Shown here piece by piece: positions 26,268-34,658 of a stretch of DNA of 64,000 nucleotides. The DNA lies in assembly GCA_964559835.1 (NCBI GenBank), contig CAZLJE010000011.1, positions 62,001 to 126,000 on the forward strand. The letters run 5' to 3'. This DNA comes from DAISJI01 sp964559835. GTDB taxonomy: Bacteria; Acidobacteriota; Terriglobia; Terriglobales; Acidobacteriaceae. A program made the translations under genes and the position numbers. Each line of letters starts with the position of its first letter. Positions within the stretch are counted from its first letter, which is position 1. Below the pieces are notes generated by a model. It was not told the DNA's origin, searched no databases, and worked only from the letters and a program-made list of their open reading frames with translations.

Positions 26268-28928
26268 TCAATTCCTCAGTGCCCTGAGCGGATCGATGCG
26301 CGAGGCGCGCCACGCCGGCAGCAGGCAGGCGGCGATGCCCGTGATGGTCATGACCGCCAGCGCCGACAGGAACGACAGCGGATCGCGCGGGCTCACCTTG
26401 TACAGCAGGTAGCCGAGCAGGCGCGTTGTACTCAAGGCTGCCACGCCGCCGAGCGCGAGACCGATGCCGGTAAGTGCCATGCCCTGCGACATCACCAACC
26501 GCAACAACTGGCGTCGCGTTGCGCCCAAAGCCATCCGCAGGCCGAGTTCGCGGCTGCTCTGCGTCACCGCATACGACATCACGCCATACAAGCCGATTGC
26601 CGCCAGCGCCAGCGCCATGCTGCCGAACACGGTCAGCAGCGAGAGTGCGATGTGCTGCGGCGCCGTCTGAATATCGACTTGTTCGCGCATCGTGGTCACC
26701 GCATAGACGGCGAGACCCGGGTCGATGGCATGGACATCGCGCGCCAGCACCGGCAGGATCGACTCCGGACCTTGCGGCGTGCGCAGCAGTACCGCGACTT
26801 GCACCGTCGGGTTCTGCCGCAGCGGGACATAGAAGAACGGCTGATCCACTTCCATCGGGTTGCCGTACTTGGCCTGCCTGGCGACTCCGACGACACGCAT
26901 CCACTTGTCCTTGACCTTGAGGCGCCTGCCGACCGGATCTTCTCCGCGCCAGAACTTCGTGACCATGGCTTCATTGACGATCGCGACCGGTGGGGCGTTC
27001 TCATCGTCGGCGCGCGTGAAGTCGCGCCCGGAGATCAGCGGTATGCGCAGCGTCGCAAAAAATCCGGGACTGACTTCGTCATACCAGACGTTCGGCTGCT
27101 GGTCAGGCGCGGGCTGAAACCCGTCCACTGCGATGGGCGCGTCGCTGTAGCTCTTGAACGAAAAAGGAGGAATCCGCGCATAGGCCGCCGATTGCACTCC
27201 GCTCAGCGATTGCAAGCGGTCCATCCATTGATCCTGGAAGTTCCTGGCGCGGGGCAAGTCGTAACCGGCGACAAACAGGTTGGCGCTTGTGACCAAAACG
27301 TCTTTCGTCTCTAATCCCGGCGGCGAATTCCGGATCCGCTGCACACTCAGGATGAGCAGGCCGGCACCTACGAGCAGCAGGAACGTCAACGAGACCTGCA
27401 CGACGACCAGCCCAGAGCGGACCCAGCGGCGGGCGCCTCCGCCGACGACCGTCCCGGATGCGCCCTTGAGCGCACCCGCCAGATCGATGTGGCTGGATTG
27501 CATCGCCGGCATGAGGCCGAACAGCAGGGTCGACAGACCGCAGATTGCAACACTGAGCGCGATCACTCTCCAGTCGAGCGTGCCCTCGAAGCGCAATGGC
27601 ACGCCGCGCGCGGGGACTATACGGACCAGCAATCCGCGGCACCAGTTCGCGACCAGCAAACCGCCTATGGCCGCAATGACTGTAAGCAGCAGGCCTTCGG
27701 TGAGCAACTGCTTGACGAGGCGGCTACGGCCCGCGCCGATCGCCATGCGCACGGTCATCTCGTGCGCCCGCGAGAACGATTTCACGAGCAGCAGGTTGCC
27801 GACGTTCGCACACGCAATCAGCAAGACGAACACCGCAACCGCCAGCGCCATGCCAAGCGTCGGCAAAAGCAGCTGGGAAGCATTGAACGGGGACTGCCAT
27901 AGCGGGATGAGTTGCACGCTTCGGCCGCGGTTCGTGTCCGGATGCTCGGCTTGCAGCCGGCTCGCGATCGCCGTCATCTCCTGCTGCGCCTGCGCGGCCG
28001 TAACTCCGGGTTTGAGGCGGACGAAGGGTTCCAGCCAGCGCGCGCCGCGGTCTTCCAGCTTGTAACCGCTGGCATCGAACCGCTCCTGCATCGAGACCGG
28101 CACCCAAAACTTGAACGGATAGCCGACGAAGGTGCCAAAGAATCCCGGCGCGGTCACACCGACGATCGTGTGCGGCAGGGCGTTAAAGACTTGTGTCTTG
28201 CCCAAGATGTTGGGATCGCTGTGGAACTTGTCCTTCCAGAGCTGATAGCTGATCACCACGACCGGATGGGCGTTTCGTCCCGTATCTTCGCCGGCCTGGA
28301 AGCCGCGTCCCATGTGCAGGCGGATGCCCATGGCGTCGAAGTAGTTCGCCGACACCATGCTGCCGACCGCGATCTCGGCGCGGTCGCCCACCGCCAATGT
28401 CGTGCTGGTGAGCTTTTCGCCAATCACGTCCACAAGCTTGACGTTGCGCTGGTAATCGAGAAAGTCGGGCCAAGAGAGGCCGTCGAATCCTTGTGTCCCG
28501 CGCGCGGTCCCAGCCAGCACCATGAGTCGATCCTGGTAGGCGACGCCCGGATAAGGACGGAACAGGATGCCCTCGATCCAACTGAACACCGCCGCGTTCG
28601 CGCCGATCCCGAGCGTGAGACAGAGGACCGCGATGACAGTGAATCCGGGGCTGCGCGCGAGCATGCGCACGCCAAAGCGGAGGTCGCGCAGGAAATTGTC
28701 GAGCCAACCGACGCTGCGCGCGTCGCGGCACTCTTCTTTCAGTTGCTCCACTCCACCCATGGACCGCAGTGCGGTCAGACGGGCTTCTTCCGGGTCCGTG
28801 CCGTCAGCCACGAGTTGTTCGATCTGGAATTGCAGGTGCGACTGGAACTCTTCGCGAAGGTCTTCTTCCGCCTGCTGCCTCTGGAACAGCGACCGCAGTC
28901 GCAACGGAAACTGATAGAGCCAGCGCAT
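26268..28928 (-). CDS. ADOP-type FtsX permease (acidobacterial duplicated orphan permease)
   Basis: This 886-residue protein opens with the ADOP-specific cytoplasmic helical segment (QRQQAEEDLREEFQSHLQFQ), then two MacB_PCD/FtsX halves: TM1 near FTVIAVLCLTLGIGANAAVFS, a first FtsX bundle with SFSRAHEMTVRMAIGAGRSR, a second TM and periplasmic domain (about 500-750), and a terminal FtsX bundle ending in LLPAWRASRIDPLRALRN. ADOP permeases lack a cognate ATPase gene and are greatly expanded in Acidobacteriota. The PadR gene is 12 nt upstream, the standard arrangement for this family. Substrate unknown. Confidence 0.93.
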   Translation of the reverse strand: MRWLYQFPLRLRSLFQRQQAEEDLREEFQSHLQFQIEQLVADGTDPEEARLTALRSMGGVEQLKEECRDARSVGWLDNFLRDLRFGVRMLARSPGFTVIAVLCLTLGIGANAAVFSWIEGILFRPYPGVAYQDRLMVLAGTARGTQGFDGLSWPDFLDYQRNVKLVDVIGEKLTSTTLAVGDRAEIAVGSMVSANYFDAMGIRLHMGRGFQAGEDTGRNAHPVVVISYQLWKDKFHSDPNILGKTQVFNALPHTIVGVTAPGFFGTFVGYPFKFWVPVSMQERFDASGYKLEDRGARWLEPFVRLKPGVTAAQAQQEMTAIASRLQAEHPDTNRGRSVQLIPLWQSPFNASQLLLPTLGMALAVAVFVLLIACANVGNLLLVKSFSRAHEMTVRMAIGAGRSRLVKQLLTEGLLLTVIAAIGGLLVANWCRGLLVRIVPARGVPLRFEGTLDWRVIALSVAICGLSTLLFGLMPAMQSSHIDLAGALKGASGTVVGGGARRWVRSGLVVVQVSLTFLLLVGAGLLILSVQRIRNSPPGLETKDVLVTSANLFVAGYDLPRARNFQDQWMDRLQSLSGVQSAAYARIPPFSFKSYSDAPIAVDGFQPAPDQQPNVWYDEVSPGFFATLRIPLISGRDFTRADDENAPPVAIVNEAMVTKFWRGEDPVGRRLKVKDKWMRVVGVARQAKYGNPMEVDQPFFYVPLRQNPTVQVAVLLRTPQGPESILPVLARDVHAIDPGLAVYAVTTMREQVDIQTAPQHIALSLLTVFGSMALALAAIGLYGVMSYAVTQSSRELGLRMALGATRRQLLRLVMSQGMALTGIGLALGGVAALSTTRLLGYLLYKVSPRDPLSFLSALAVMTITGIAACLLPAWRASRIDPLRALRN

Positions 28929-28940
28929 CGGCTCCTCCTG

Positions 28941-29270
28941 CTAAGGCGTTTCGAGGACGAGGTCGATCGCTCCGGAAAGCCGGTTCCACTGTGCCTGCTG
29001 CTGACGCAGGTAACGGGCGCCGTCGACGGTCAGCGAGTAGTAGCGCGCACGACGTTTGTTCTCCGACTCGCCCCACTTGGCCTTGATCCATCCCTGGTGC
29101 TCCAGCCGGTGTAGAGCTGGATAAAGGGCGCCTTGATTGACCTGCAGAACGTCTTTTGATACCTGGCGGATGCGTTGGGCAATGCCCCAACCGTGCATCG
29201 ACTGCAGCGCAAGGGTTTTCAGGATCAACAGGTCGAGCGTGCCTTGCACGAGTTCGGTCGGCTTCCCCAC
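28941..29270 (-). CDS. PadR-family transcriptional regulator
   Basis: The 109-residue regulator has the PadR winged helix: ELVQGTLDLLILKTLA, HGWGIAQRI, the recognition region QGALYPALHRLEHQGWI, then wing and dimer helix RRARYYSLTVDGARYL. The GTG at 29270 is chosen because a GAGGGGAGGGG stretch lies 5-10 nt upstream; the earlier TTG start at 29327 coincides with the predicted -35 box. It precedes the ADOP permease by 12 nt and very likely represses this operon in response to a small ligand. Confidence 0.92.
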   Translation of the reverse strand: MGKPTELVQGTLDLLILKTLALQSMHGWGIAQRIRQVSKDVLQVNQGALYPALHRLEHQGWIKAKWGESENKRRARYYSLTVDGARYLRQQQAQWNRLSGAIDLVLETP

Positions 29271-29298
29271 TGAGCCCCTCCCCTCAATCAATGACAGG

Positions 29299-29327
29299 AA
29301 GATAGTCCAGCTCTTGTCAATCGTCAA
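29299..29327 (-). promoter_or_regulatory. Promoter and possible PadR operator
   Basis: On the minus strand TTGACG (29322-29327) and TATCTT (29299-29304) are spaced by exactly 17 nt. The -35 box lies in a CTTGAC-N4-GACAAG-like inverted repeat (CTTGTC...GTCAAG on the plus strand), a plausible PadR autorepression site. Confidence 0.55.
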
Positions 29328-29602
29328 GGGGAGGGCATGGGTGATGAACGATCGAAAATCGGCCGGTCGGCGCGACGTTCCATGCTCGGCTATTCCTCAG
29401 GGCGATTACTCTTCTTTACGAACCTGCCGCCGAGAACGTGCAACTTACCACCGCTCTGCCCATCGAATGCGGTTGATGGTGCGCGGTTTTCGCCAGGGCT
29501 ACGGCCCATTCGGCATGTAGGATAAAAAAATAAGCACGCAAGCGCCGGATGGCAGCGCGGGTTTCTATACTGGTACACCGGTAAAGATGGGGGAGCCACG
29601 TA
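29328..29602. other. Intergenic region upstream of the cytochrome operon
   Basis: No gene is supported here; with the PadR leader the gene-free stretch is 332 nt. TATACT at 29566-29571 could be a -10 box for the cytochrome operon, 30 nt before its start, but no matching -35 is seen. An A-run (29524-29530) is the only other notable feature. Confidence 0.35.
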
Positions 29603-30796
29603 GTGGTCGATCGAAGCCTGCGCGGCAAAACGCTGCAGTCGATGTTGGGACGGTGGGAGACTGTCGTGGTCGTTCCCCTCGCGGCGGCCGTGTGCGCGGT
29701 GGCGGTCGCGCTGTGCAGTCCGGTCTCGCTATTTCCACAGACACTCAAGTACCACCGGAAGCCTGACAAGAAGAACGGCGAGCGCCTCTACCGGCAAGGA
29801 TGTATCGCGTGCCACGGCGCGACCGGCCAGGGCGCTCCCGAGACGAGCACGGAATTCAAGCGCCCGGACACGTTCCCCGACTTCACGCGCTGCGACCAGA
29901 CCACGCCGGAGTCGAACGTGGTGTGGAAATCGGTCATCGTGAACGGCGGACCGACGCGTGGGTTTTCGCAGATCATGCCGTCGTTCGGGAAGTTGCTGAC
30001 GTCGGATGAGATCGACGACATCATCGCCTACCTGCGCGGCTTCTGTACGGGCAAAGGCTGGGCGCCGGGAGAACTCAACCTGCCGCGCCCGCTCGTGACC
30101 GAGAAGGCGTATCCGGAAGATGAAACGGTCATCAGCAGCGCCATCAACGCCAGCGGCGCGCCCGGATTCACGACGGACATCATCCACGAACAGCGCTTCG
30201 GCGTGAAGTACCAGATCGAGATCGATCTCCCGATCGAATCACAGGACCAGAACCACTCCTGGAACAGCGGCCTCGGCGACATGACCTTCGCGGTCAAGCG
30301 TGTCATGTTCGCCAGCCAGCGCACCGGTTCGATGCTCAGCCTGCAAGGCGGCGTGCTCGCGCCGACGGGCAATACCCGCTTTGGCTTCGGGTCCGGGACC
30401 ACCGTATTCGAACCCTTCGCTTCCTTCGCCCAACTGTTTCCGACCAACACCTTTCTGCAATTCCAACTGGGCGCCGAACTTCCGCACCGTACCGACATCG
30501 CTCCGGACGCGCTGTTCTTCCGGACCGCCGTGGGGCAGTCGTTCGCCGGGAAAGGCCGGTTGGGCCGCCTGTGGTCGCCGATGGTCGAATTCGTTTCCAA
30601 TCACGACTACATGGCGGGAGCGAGAACCACGTGGGACATCGTGCCGCAGATGCAGGTAACGCTCTCGCGGCGGCAGCACGTGCGGTTCGACCTGGGGGTG
30701 CGAACACCGATGGCGAATACCGCGGGCAGGCAAACCCAAATCATGTTTTATCTGCTCTGGGACCGGGCCGACGGCCGGCTGCTGGAGGGCTGGTAG
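29603..30796 (+). CDS. c-type cytochrome fused to an outer-membrane beta-barrel-like domain
   Basis: The 397-residue protein starts at GTG 29603 with GGGGGAG 8 nt upstream. A hydrophobic export segment (VVVVPLAAAVCAVAVALC) is followed by a mono-haem cytochrome c domain (about 50-150) with CIACH (C67, C70, H71) and a candidate axial Met in QIMPSFG. Residues about 190-397 alternate polar and hydrophobic residues with GLGDMTFAVKR and LGVRTPMANT motifs, as in Phenol_MetA_deg-type outer-membrane barrels. A haem domain joined to a barrel suggests electron transfer at the outer membrane. The stop codon is followed directly by the next start. Confidence 0.78.
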   Translation: MVDRSLRGKTLQSMLGRWETVVVVPLAAAVCAVAVALCSPVSLFPQTLKYHRKPDKKNGERLYRQGCIACHGATGQGAPETSTEFKRPDTFPDFTRCDQTTPESNVVWKSVIVNGGPTRGFSQIMPSFGKLLTSDEIDDIIAYLRGFCTGKGWAPGELNLPRPLVTEKAYPEDETVISSAINASGAPGFTTDIIHEQRFGVKYQIEIDLPIESQDQNHSWNSGLGDMTFAVKRVMFASQRTGSMLSLQGGVLAPTGNTRFGFGSGTTVFEPFASFAQLFPTNTFLQFQLGAELPHRTDIAPDALFFRTAVGQSFAGKGRLGRLWSPMVEFVSNHDYMAGARTTWDIVPQMQVTLSRRQHVRFDLGVRTPMANTAGRQTQIMFYLLWDRADGRLLEGW

Positions 30797-32428
30797 ATGC
30801 GGATTCGTGCGTTGGCCCTTGCAGTTCTCGCTGCCGCCGTCGTTGTTTGTCCGCTGGTTGTGAGCAGCGGCGCGTCGGATAAGAACAAGAACCTTGAATC
30901 GGAATTCCGCACCTCGGACCGGTGCGTCGCCTGTCACAACGAGTTGAAGACCAGCTCGGGCGAGGACATCTCCATCGGCTTCCAGTGGCGGGCCAGCATC
31001 ATGGCGAACTCGGCGCGCGATCCGTACTGGCAAGGCAGCGTGCGGCGCGAGTCCATCGACCATCCTGAATCGCAGGCGGCGATCGAGGACGAATGCTCGA
31101 CATGCCACATGCCAATCACTCACCTGGCAGCGAAGTCGGCGGACCGTCGGGCGGAAATCTTCGCCCATCTACCGCTCGATGCCGACAAGAAGGGCACACC
31201 CGAGGCGGCGGATGGCGTGTCCTGCTCGGTGTGTCACCAGGTGCAGAAGACCGGCCTTGGTACAGACGCGACCTTCAACGGGAACGTCGTCGTCGACGCA
31301 CCAAATAATAAGGACCAGCGTCCGGAGTTCGGTCCATTCGACGTCGATGCAGCACACCAGACAGTCATGCACTCGTCGACGGGCGGCTTCGTCCCGACGC
31401 AGGGCGACCACATCCGCGACTCGGCACTGTGCGGCAGTTGCCACACCCTGAAGACGAAGGCCCTCGGACCGGGCGGGAAAGAGATCGGCAGTCTGCCCGA
31501 GCAGATGCCGTTCCAGGAGTGGCAGCATAGCTCATACAAAGACCAGATCAGTTGCCAGCAGTGTCATATGCCCGAGGTCGCGGAGCCGGTCGCGATCACT
31601 TCGTTGTATGGACCACTACGGCAGGGCATGCACCGGCACGAGTTTATCGGCGGCAACTTCTTTCTATTAGGACTGCTGAACCAGTATCGCGGCGAACTGG
31701 CGGTCAAGGCGTTGCCGCAGGAGCTCACCGCGTCCGCTGCCAAGACTGAGGAGTTCCTGAAGACGAAGGCGGCGCGAGTGACGATCCGTGACGTGCAACC
31801 GAGCGCGCGCGGACTCGCGATAGAAGTCCTGGTCGAGAACCTGACGGGACACAAACTGCCGACGGCATATCCGTCGCGACGGGCGTGGCTGCACGTAAAG
31901 GTGAGCGACACTAACGGGAACGTGGTGTTCGAATCGGGCAAGCTGAATCCGGACGGTTCGATCGTCGGCAACGACAACGACGCCGATCCGCTGAAATTCG
32001 AGCCATATTACTCGGAGATCACCAGTCCGGACCAGGTTGAGATCTTCGAGCCGATATTGAAAGACATGAACGGCAAGGTGACCACGGGATTGCTCTCGGC
32101 GATCGGGTACATAAAGGACAGCCGTATCCTTCCGACGGGGTTTAACAAGCAGACCGCCGAGCGCGATATCGCGGTCGCAGGCGAGGCGGCAAACGATCCG
32201 AACTTCACCGACAAAGGCGCACTAGTACGCTACATCGTCAAGACCGGGAGCGCTTCGGGGCCGTACCATGTTGAAGCGGAGCTTTGGTATCAACCGATCG
32301 GGTTCAGGTGGGCGCACAATCTTGGCGGATACAAAGCGATGGAGCCGCAGCGGTTCGTCGGCTATTACGAATCCGGGTCGCGGAATACGGCGACCGTACT
32401 GGCGAAAGCGGAGAGGGAATCGAAGTAA
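30797..32428 (+). CDS. Pentahaem c-type cytochrome
   Basis: The 543-residue exported protein (signal MRIRALALAVLAAAVVVC) has five CxxCH haem sites: C43-H47, C100-H104, C143-H147, C212-H216 and C253-H257. All lie in the N-terminal half and resemble cytochrome c554/NrfA-like redox modules. The C-terminal half (about 290-543) has beta-rich sequence with no further haem sites. It starts at the base after the upstream stop, so it is translationally coupled to the cytochrome/barrel fusion. A role in periplasmic or extracellular electron transfer is likely; no catalytic nitrite or hydroxylamine signature is evident. Confidence 0.87.
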   Translation: MRIRALALAVLAAAVVVCPLVVSSGASDKNKNLESEFRTSDRCVACHNELKTSSGEDISIGFQWRASIMANSARDPYWQGSVRRESIDHPESQAAIEDECSTCHMPITHLAAKSADRRAEIFAHLPLDADKKGTPEAADGVSCSVCHQVQKTGLGTDATFNGNVVVDAPNNKDQRPEFGPFDVDAAHQTVMHSSTGGFVPTQGDHIRDSALCGSCHTLKTKALGPGGKEIGSLPEQMPFQEWQHSSYKDQISCQQCHMPEVAEPVAITSLYGPLRQGMHRHEFIGGNFFLLGLLNQYRGELAVKALPQELTASAAKTEEFLKTKAARVTIRDVQPSARGLAIEVLVENLTGHKLPTAYPSRRAWLHVKVSDTNGNVVFESGKLNPDGSIVGNDNDADPLKFEPYYSEITSPDQVEIFEPILKDMNGKVTTGLLSAIGYIKDSRILPTGFNKQTAERDIAVAGEAANDPNFTDKGALVRYIVKTGSASGPYHVEAELWYQPIGFRWAHNLGGYKAMEPQRFVGYYESGSRNTATVLAKAERESK

Positions 32429-32542
32429 TCATTGATGTCTCTCCTGCCGGCGAGAACTCAGGCAGGAGAGAGATTTCGAGAGGCTCGATCGGGCCCCAGC
32501 GAGGGCGCCGCGGTCTACACAGAGGCAGGTCAGGAGAGGACG

Positions 32543-33073
32543 ATGGGAAAGTTCATTCTTGGAGTAGTGGTGACGATTGCCGTCGCGGCGATCGCAGTGT
32601 ATTGCTACTTCACGCTCGGTTTGGCGCCGGTAGCGACGGCGGCGCAGGCGATGCCGTTCGAAAAGACGTTGGCTAACAAGGGCCTGAACGCGCGGATCCA
32701 GAAAGAGATGCCGAAGAACCCGCCCAATATGCAGATGGGCGAGGCGGAGTACCAGGCGGCGGCGAACATCTATAAGGACCAGTGCGCGTTCTGCCACGGC
32801 CTGCCGAACCAGAAGAAACCACCCGCCGCGACCGGAATGTACCCGGCTCCGCCGCAGTTGTTCCGCGGCCACGGGGTCACTGACGACGAGCCTGGCGAAA
32901 CCTACTGGAAGGTCGCGAACGGGATCCGCCTGACGGGCATGCCGTCATACAAGCCGAGCCTCAGTGACCAGCAACTGTGGGAAGTAACGATGCTATTGAA
33001 GGATGCGGACAAGCTGCCGCAGACAGCCCAGACCGTGCTCGGCGGTCAACTCATACAAGGGCAGGGGCGGTAA
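32543..33073 (+). CDS. Membrane-anchored mono-haem cytochrome c
   Basis: The 176-residue protein has an N-terminal TM anchor (FILGVVVTIAVAAIAVYCYF) and one haem site CAFCH (C81, C84, H85), with LTGMPSYKPSLSD supplying the likely axial Met. The ATG at 32543 has AGGAGAGG close upstream; an in-frame start at 32432 would add 37 low-complexity residues before the anchor and is rejected. It follows the pentahaem gene by 114 nt and probably passes electrons between the inner membrane and that protein. Confidence 0.9.
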   Translation: MGKFILGVVVTIAVAAIAVYCYFTLGLAPVATAAQAMPFEKTLANKGLNARIQKEMPKNPPNMQMGEAEYQAAANIYKDQCAFCHGLPNQKKPPAATGMYPAPPQLFRGHGVTDDEPGETYWKVANGIRLTGMPSYKPSLSDQQLWEVTMLLKDADKLPQTAQTVLGGQLIQGQGR

Positions 33074-33110
33074 CGGGGGGCGACCACTAGAAACCAGGGT
33101 TGGCAGAACT

Positions 33111-33394
33111 TCATTGGTTGAGAAGTTGGCGGCCATGCATGACAGCGATAATGAGGATTCTCTCGTCGTCAACTTGGTAAATGACCCGGTAGTTCTGAGC
33201 AATCACCTCGCGTAGAGAGCGCCCGTGGAACTCGACTGACCGTCCGCTTTCTGGGAGTTGGGGAGCCGACGCGTTGTCTCGACGATTCGACGGATTACGT
33301 TGCGAGCATACGCAGGAGAGTCGGACGAAATGAATTCGGCGATGTCCCTGATTTGACGCTGCGCCGGTTTTGTCCAAATCAGTCTACGAGCCAT
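33111..33394 (-). pseudogene. RelE/ParE-family toxin with a frameshift
   Basis: The N-terminal part (MARRLIWTKPAQRQIRDIAE...VETTRRLP, from 33394) and the C-terminal part (LPESGRSVEFHGRSLREVI...YQVDDERILIIAVMHGR, ending at 33111) are in different frames. Joined at the shared LP they give a complete ParE-type toxin of about 94 residues. One extra C in the run CTCCCC near 33270 would restore the frame, so this is a single-base loss in a homopolymer: either inactivation or a sequencing error. The antitoxin gene overlaps its 5' end. Confidence 0.8.
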
Positions 33395-33567
33395 TTCTTT
33401 AGGCTGGCAACGACCTCTTCGTGCGAGACCGTTTCGCCTCGGTCTGCGGCTTCGAGTCCACGGTGCACCTTGTCTAGGACATAAAGGTGGTACTGGATAT
33501 CTTCAATAGTGACGTCATCCGGCAGCGTATTCAGCATCGCGGCGACGTCCTGTTTTGCGGTGCTCAT
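33379..33567 (-). CDS. Antitoxin partner of the ParE-type toxin
   Basis: The 62-residue acidic protein MSTAKQDVAAMLNTLPDDV... lies directly upstream of the toxin and overlaps it by 16 nt, the usual antitoxin-first order. Composition and length match small 'addiction module' antitoxins that neutralise ParE/RelE toxins, with SHEEVVASLKKWL as the probable toxin-binding tail. It appears intact although its toxin is frameshifted. Confidence 0.78.
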   Translation of the reverse strand: MSTAKQDVAAMLNTLPDDVTIEDIQYHLYVLDKVHRGLEAADRGETVSHEEVVASLKKWLVD

Positions 33568-33640
33568 AACGACATTAGAATAGCACCGGTCCGGAACCCC
33601 GTTTTATATTCTTCTCTCGAAGACTCGCACTTCTGGCCGC

Positions 33641-33838
33641 ATGATAAAACCCGTGAAAAAGAGGGGATTCTGGACGAAAAAGCGCAAGGATGTGCCCCGG
33701 ATTTATTTGCTCCTGGCCGTGGCTATCCTTGTGGCACTCGCGACACGTGGCTGGTATTCCGCTGCACTTCTTGCCGCAATCGCGCTGGGCGCAGCCATTG
33801 CATTCTTCCTCCATCGATCGCGGCACGGCGAACTCTAG
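33641..33838 (+). CDS. Small basic membrane protein, unknown
   Basis: The 65-residue product has a basic N-terminus (KKRGFWTKKRKD) and two hydrophobic segments (IYLLLAVAILVALA and SAALLAAIALGAAIAFFL), ending in a basic tail: a plausible two-TM protein. No ribosome-binding site is obvious and no family is recognised. It sits between the antitoxin promoter region and the TetR gene. It could be spurious, but the transmembrane pattern is better than chance frames nearby. Confidence 0.45.
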   Translation: MIKPVKKRGFWTKKRKDVPRIYLLLAVAILVALATRGWYSAALLAAIALGAAIAFFLHRSRHGEL

Positions 33839-33914
33839 TTTTCGAAAATGAGATACTCCCCAGATTTCCATTGACAATTCAGCAACTCTGGTCTGAAATG
33901 TTGCGCGCCGAATA

Positions 33915-33936
33915 AAAAAACAATCGTTCGTTTTTT
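33915..33936. promoter_or_regulatory. Candidate TetR operator at the regulator start
   Basis: AAAAAAC (33915-33921) and GTTTTTT (33930-33936) flank AATCGTTC and abut the TetR start codon. The AATCGTTCGTT core resembles typical TetR operator half-sites, so autoregulation is plausible. Confidence 0.4.
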
Positions 33937-34635
33937 ATGCCGAAGCTGCGCGACCCACAGATCGAGAAGAACCAGGAGAAGATCGAGAAGGCCGCCCTGC
34001 GCCTGTTCATCCAGCGCGGATTCTACGGCACCTCGGTGCGCGATATCGCCAAGGGCGCGGGCGTCTCGCTGGGCAATCTTTACAACTACTACAAGACCAA
34101 GGAGCAGCTCTTCAACAGTCTCGTGCACCGCTACGAGGCGAAGATGGCGGCGCTGCTGCGGGCCGAACTGGCGGGTGTGACCGGCACGATCGACGATGCG
34201 GACAACCTGCGCAAGCTGGCGGCGGGTGTGCGCAAGATCGTGTACCAGGAGCCGGACTACTGGCGCCTGATGTACATGGACATCACCGAATTCGGCAACC
34301 GGCACTTCGCGTTCGTCTTCCGCGACCTTTCGAACCGGTTGCGCAAGCTGCTCGCACAGCCCATTCAGTACCAAAGCGGGACGCATTCGACGGTGAAGCC
34401 GAATGTGGCTTTCACCGCGATCTACCTGCAGTTCTTTACATATTTCCTTGTCGAAAAGCTGTTCGGTGGCAAGAACCACCTTGGGGTCCCAGAAGAGGAA
34501 GCGATCGAGCAATTGATCGCGATCTTTACCCACGGAGTGCAGGCCGGCAGCGAGCAACATGGCAGCCGGAAAATCTCAAACGGCGATGGCACGGCGGTCC
34601 GGCAGCGCGCCAAGGCGGCGCCGGCACGGGGCTGA
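33937..34635 (+). CDS. TetR-family transcriptional regulator
   Basis: The 232-residue protein has the N-terminal TetR helix-turn-helix (ALRLFIQRGFYGTSVRDIAKGAGVS, with LGNLYNYYKTKEQLF as recognition and following helix) and a helical ligand-binding domain (about 65-200), ending in a basic disordered tail. It begins a same-strand block: TonB receptor, SDR, KAS III-like protein, alpha/beta hydrolase and AMP-ligase. Regulators in this position often sense acyl-CoA or other lipids, which is inference here. Confidence 0.92.
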   Translation: MPKLRDPQIEKNQEKIEKAALRLFIQRGFYGTSVRDIAKGAGVSLGNLYNYYKTKEQLFNSLVHRYEAKMAALLRAELAGVTGTIDDADNLRKLAAGVRKIVYQEPDYWRLMYMDITEFGNRHFAFVFRDLSNRLRKLLAQPIQYQSGTHSTVKPNVAFTAIYLQFFTYFLVEKLFGGKNHLGVPEEEAIEQLIAIFTHGVQAGSEQHGSRKISNGDGTAVRQRAKAAPARG

Positions 34636-34658
34636 GACGTGCGTCAGGAGATGTGGCT

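Noticed and set aside
33487..33915. 142-residue plus-strand frame overlapping the antitoxin gene and the small membrane protein
   Set aside because: Overlaps better-supported genes in other frames and has no recognisable feature.
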